A stretch of 64,000 nucleotides of DNA from positions 2,976,001 to 3,040,000 of the forward strand of contig OZ017805.1 in assembly GCA_963969395.1 (NCBI GenBank), read 5' to 3'. Origin of the DNA: Pseudoscleropodium purum. Its lineage: Eukaryota > Streptophyta > Bryopsida > Hypnales > Brachytheciaceae. The notes under the pieces were generated by a model that did no database searches, was not told the DNA's origin, and saw nothing but the letters and a program-made list of their open reading frames with translations. This document shows positions 61,728-64,000 of this stretch, one piece after another. How positions within the stretch are numbered: the first letter of the stretch is position 1; each line of letters starts with the position of its first letter. The translations under genes and the position numbers were made by a program.

Positions 61728-62660
61728 TTATTCGGAATCTGAATCGGACTCAAATTGTTGACCGCTGCCTCTTCTTTGTACTCCAATGAACGGACCACCT
61801 CCGTAGTTTCCGTGATATCCACTCGATGCACCTCCTTGTCCATAATTTGAACCTCCAAAAGTGAGAGGAGGAACCGGAGTAGTAGGCTCTGATCCTCTTT
61901 CATTTGAAGCCCCATAATAAGAGGCCCCATGATGCCCGTATGAATCACTTCTAGTTGATCCCGGATAGTATTGGGGGCTTCCGTGAAGAGAGCAACTATA
62001 CTGCGGGGTTACATGGCTTCCTCCACTACCTTCGGAGCCCACTTGAATGGGCGTCATATAATATGAACCAGATCCACTAGACCTACCATAGTGCGTGCTA
62101 CCAAAGCTACCTGCTCCACTTTGAGAGCCAATTTCAGGGGGAGTGCCATAATGAGAACCAACTGCACTTGAACCACTATAATGCGTGGATCCATAATTCC
62201 CTCTTCCACCTTCATATCTATTTTGAGGACCGTAACCAAAGTATGAACCACTTCTTCCTCGTTCAGATCCTCGCGTTCCATGTTCACGTCCGTAGGACCC
62301 ACCATGCCTATCTTGCCGTCCACGATCTTGAAGGCTTCTGCGTGTTGCCTCTTGCATTTGTTGTTCGAATTCAATTCATTCTCGTTTTTTTACCCGCTCG
62401 TGCCTAACTCCAAATGTGACAGGCGCTTGCATATCATCATCGTCATCTGTTCACGCATCTTCAGCATCTCCTAGAGCAACTGAAGGTTGTTGTAGATAAC
62501 CTCGATTGGACCACTCTGGCATGCAATCGCTTACGCCCCTCCATTGTGTATCTATAACAGCATCTGTGCGCATATATTTCTCCACATTGCGACCTGTAGC
62601 GGTACGTCAGTTCACGTCCTTGTGGAGTACAATCTCTGCCCAAACCATTGCCATAAGCAA
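61728..62660 (-). pseudogene. Transposon-borne protein with ubiquitin-interacting-like motif and Gly/Ser/Tyr-rich tail, copy 2
   Basis: Sister of the plus-strand gene at 55.7 kb, on the other arm. Readable from about 62660: RDCTPQGREL, GRNVEKYMRTDAV, PEWSNRGYLQQP, an acidic TDDDDD patch, then EFEQQMQEATRRSLQD (62325-62375), the ubiquitin-interacting-like motif. From 62357 to the TAA at 61728 the frame is fully open for 209 codons: an Arg/Gly-rich stretch, then three or four imperfect units of about 26 residues (GSTHY-GSS, GS-YGTP-IGS, GSGSYY-TP), and an end SGQQFESDSDSE. A TGA replaces Arg just before IEFEQQ and a frame change lies near 62600. N-terminal exons seen in copy 1 are absent here. 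The better-preserved tail suggests a younger copy or weaker decay. Confidence 0.65.
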
Positions 62661-62892
62661 ATTGTTTTTTTTTCAAAATCTCATGGTATAGATGTTTAAC
62701 CCCTAAAGTTCTTTTCACTAAAAACACTTCAAAACTGCCATTAGTAGTGCAAATACCAAGTCTTAGAAGAAAAATACTTTGGGGCATATGTAACCGTAGG
62801 ATCTTGTAGTAAATTAGTTGGAAAAAATGTGGAAAAATTTTTAGACAAATCCACCATTTGGATTGTAAGATATTAAATATTGAGTGTTTCAT

Positions 62893-63580
62893 TTAAGGGG
62901 GCTATTCAATTATGTCTATTAATGAACAATTGGTAGGCTAACAAACCTAACTTAGCATGTATTTTAATATTTGTTGCAATTGTTTTAGAAATATTATAAC
63001 ATAACACTATTATAATATTCTTATAAATGATAGAGTACTAAATCATTTCAAAATCAACAACATTTGAACACAATTTGTCAATCTTGTCTTCCATACTCCT
63101 TTAATGATATATATATATATATATACATATATATACATACATAAAATATATTAGATAAATCAACATGAACAAATCAATGATTATATATTTCATAAATCTA
63201 TTCTTCATCAATCAAATAAGAGTGCATGTTCAAATATAGACAAATATGGTTTCTTCATTTGTTCCCAAAAAATAGATAAACAAATAGAGAAAGATATGAA
63301 GTGAATGTTACTTGGACAATTGGAAAGAAAGAAATTGAAGTACTCAATTGCATTTTATTAAATTGAAAAATTGCATGTGGATGGCATGAATTAATCTTCA
63401 TAGATGCTAAACTCATACGAGTTGCATTTCAACATTTATGATTTATGCAATTGATTGAATTGAAAGCTCTTGTAATTACATTTTCAAATTTTCGATTCAA
63501 TCATTCAAATTTGCAAGAGTGATTTATGATAGATTTATAACTTTAAATGTGAAAGCATTGAATGCCTTTATGCGTTTGTT
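62893..63580. other. No gene; includes AT microsatellite at 63107-63138
   Basis: Upstream of copy 2. The (AT)n run at 63107-63125 continues as ACATATATATACATACAT. Pieces between 63.44 and 63.58 kb match the left arm near 53.8-53.95 kb. Confidence 0.5.
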
Positions 63581-63589
63581 CATCAATAT

Positions 63590-63810
63590 ATTAATTTTAA
63601 ATAAATAATATATATTTTTTATAACATATGTATAAACCATTGCATTAAAGAAACAAAAAAACTAAGAGCCAAGCCAAATTGGCTGGTCAAATGAAGAGAA
63701 CAAAAGAACAAGAGCCCTACAAGACAGAAAGCAAAGGAAAAAAAAAGAAAATATTAAAAGGATTCAAAGGAAGGAGCAAGATGCATTCTTGCAAGACCGT
63801 AGAATACATA
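63590..63810. other. Insertion specific to the right arm
   Basis: The left arm joins TCATTATTTATT directly to the TATATTGATG block, while here about 220 bases intervene. The extra DNA has an open plus-strand frame (63679-63867, Lys-rich) and an internal GCCAAATTGGC palindrome at about 63673-63683. No terminal repeats or duplication could be fixed, so it may be a small insertion or DNA lost from the left arm. Confidence 0.35.
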
Positions 63811-64000
63811 ATGATTTCAAAATCCAAACACAAATATATTTTCTATTTCAATGAGAGTCAAAAATGAACTACCCTGCTCTCAAAGATTATACAATGTACA
63901 CGTTATACAATATGACCATTTAACAAAAAGAGTAGAAGACATCGTTTATCATGATTGAAAATTGAAATGATTTTTTCTTTCTATGTAGAATATTTTATGA

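Larger units (their letters stand above)
61240..64000 (-). repeat. Right arm of the diverged inverted duplication
   Basis: Read on the minus strand it matches 53580-57400 in the blocks listed for the left arm. The similarity reaches the end of the window, so the arm continues beyond it. It lacks the 54.0-55.9 kb part of the left arm and has about 220 extra bases at roughly 63590-63810. Confidence 0.7.

Noticed and set aside
1..64000. rRNA, tRNA genes and CRISPR arrays
   Set aside because: None was recognised by reading for conserved cores or regular repeat-spacer structure; a dedicated tRNA or rRNA search was not possible.

Overview
This window looks like nuclear DNA from a land plant with a large, transposon-filled genome. 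The sequence is strongly AT-rich. It contains fossil plant transposons: CACTA elements with TNP2 and Transposase_24-type proteins, and hAT elements with DUF659 and dimerisation domains. One transposon carries pieces of a plant-type protein arginine methyltransferase, and there are CCCTAAA-like motifs. No intact host gene, rRNA or tRNA was recognised. The very large elements and the style of the kinase-like protein suggest a non-flowering plant (fern, lycophyte, moss or gymnosperm), but this is a weak inference.

Left part (1-34.75 kb). A CACTA element of about 26.2 kb runs from 175 to 26358, with matching terminal repeats and a TTA duplication on both sides. It holds a decayed Transposase_24-like gene (minus, about 4.1-5.0 kb) and a decayed TNP2 transposase gene (plus, about 15.0-23.4 kb), pointing away from each other. 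Eleven bases after it a second CACTA element (26373-31758, TGA duplications) begins. It carries exons of a PRMT3-like methyltransferase on the minus strand. An isolated CACTA end lies at 34750.

Middle part (35-43.4 kb). At 35.46-36.95 kb is a decayed protein of an unclassified, apparently transposase-like family. A remnant of another TNP2 gene follows (38.7-40.1 kb, minus). A candidate hAT element (40190-43342) is filled with degenerate GTCC-GCCC minisatellite and a tandem array of about 105-bp units.

Right part (43.9-64 kb). This region is rich in hAT-related pieces. It has a hAT transposase gene (minus, 44.65-47.4 kb) that keeps one frame over 2.2 kb despite about nine stops, and a coiled-coil gene with a RING-like cluster (minus, 48.9-51.9 kb). 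It has two copies of a gene with a ubiquitin-interacting-like motif and a Gly/Ser/Tyr-rich tail (55.7-57.0 plus; 61.7-62.7 minus), and a kinase-like gene (minus, 58.4-59.9 kb). GC-rich arrays with GTCCGCC cores lie upstream of several of these genes, two with a repeat period near 146 bp. A 268-bp hAT MITE with a perfect 8-bp target duplication sits at 55049-55316. The stretches 53.6-57.4 and 61.2-64.0 kb are diverged inverted copies of each other.

The most interesting possibility is that the hAT-type ends, the GC-rich upstream arrays, and the transposase, RING-like, ubiquitin-motif and kinase genes belong to one poorly described family of gene-rich plant transposons. That grouping is inference from shared ends, arrays and homologous N-termini.
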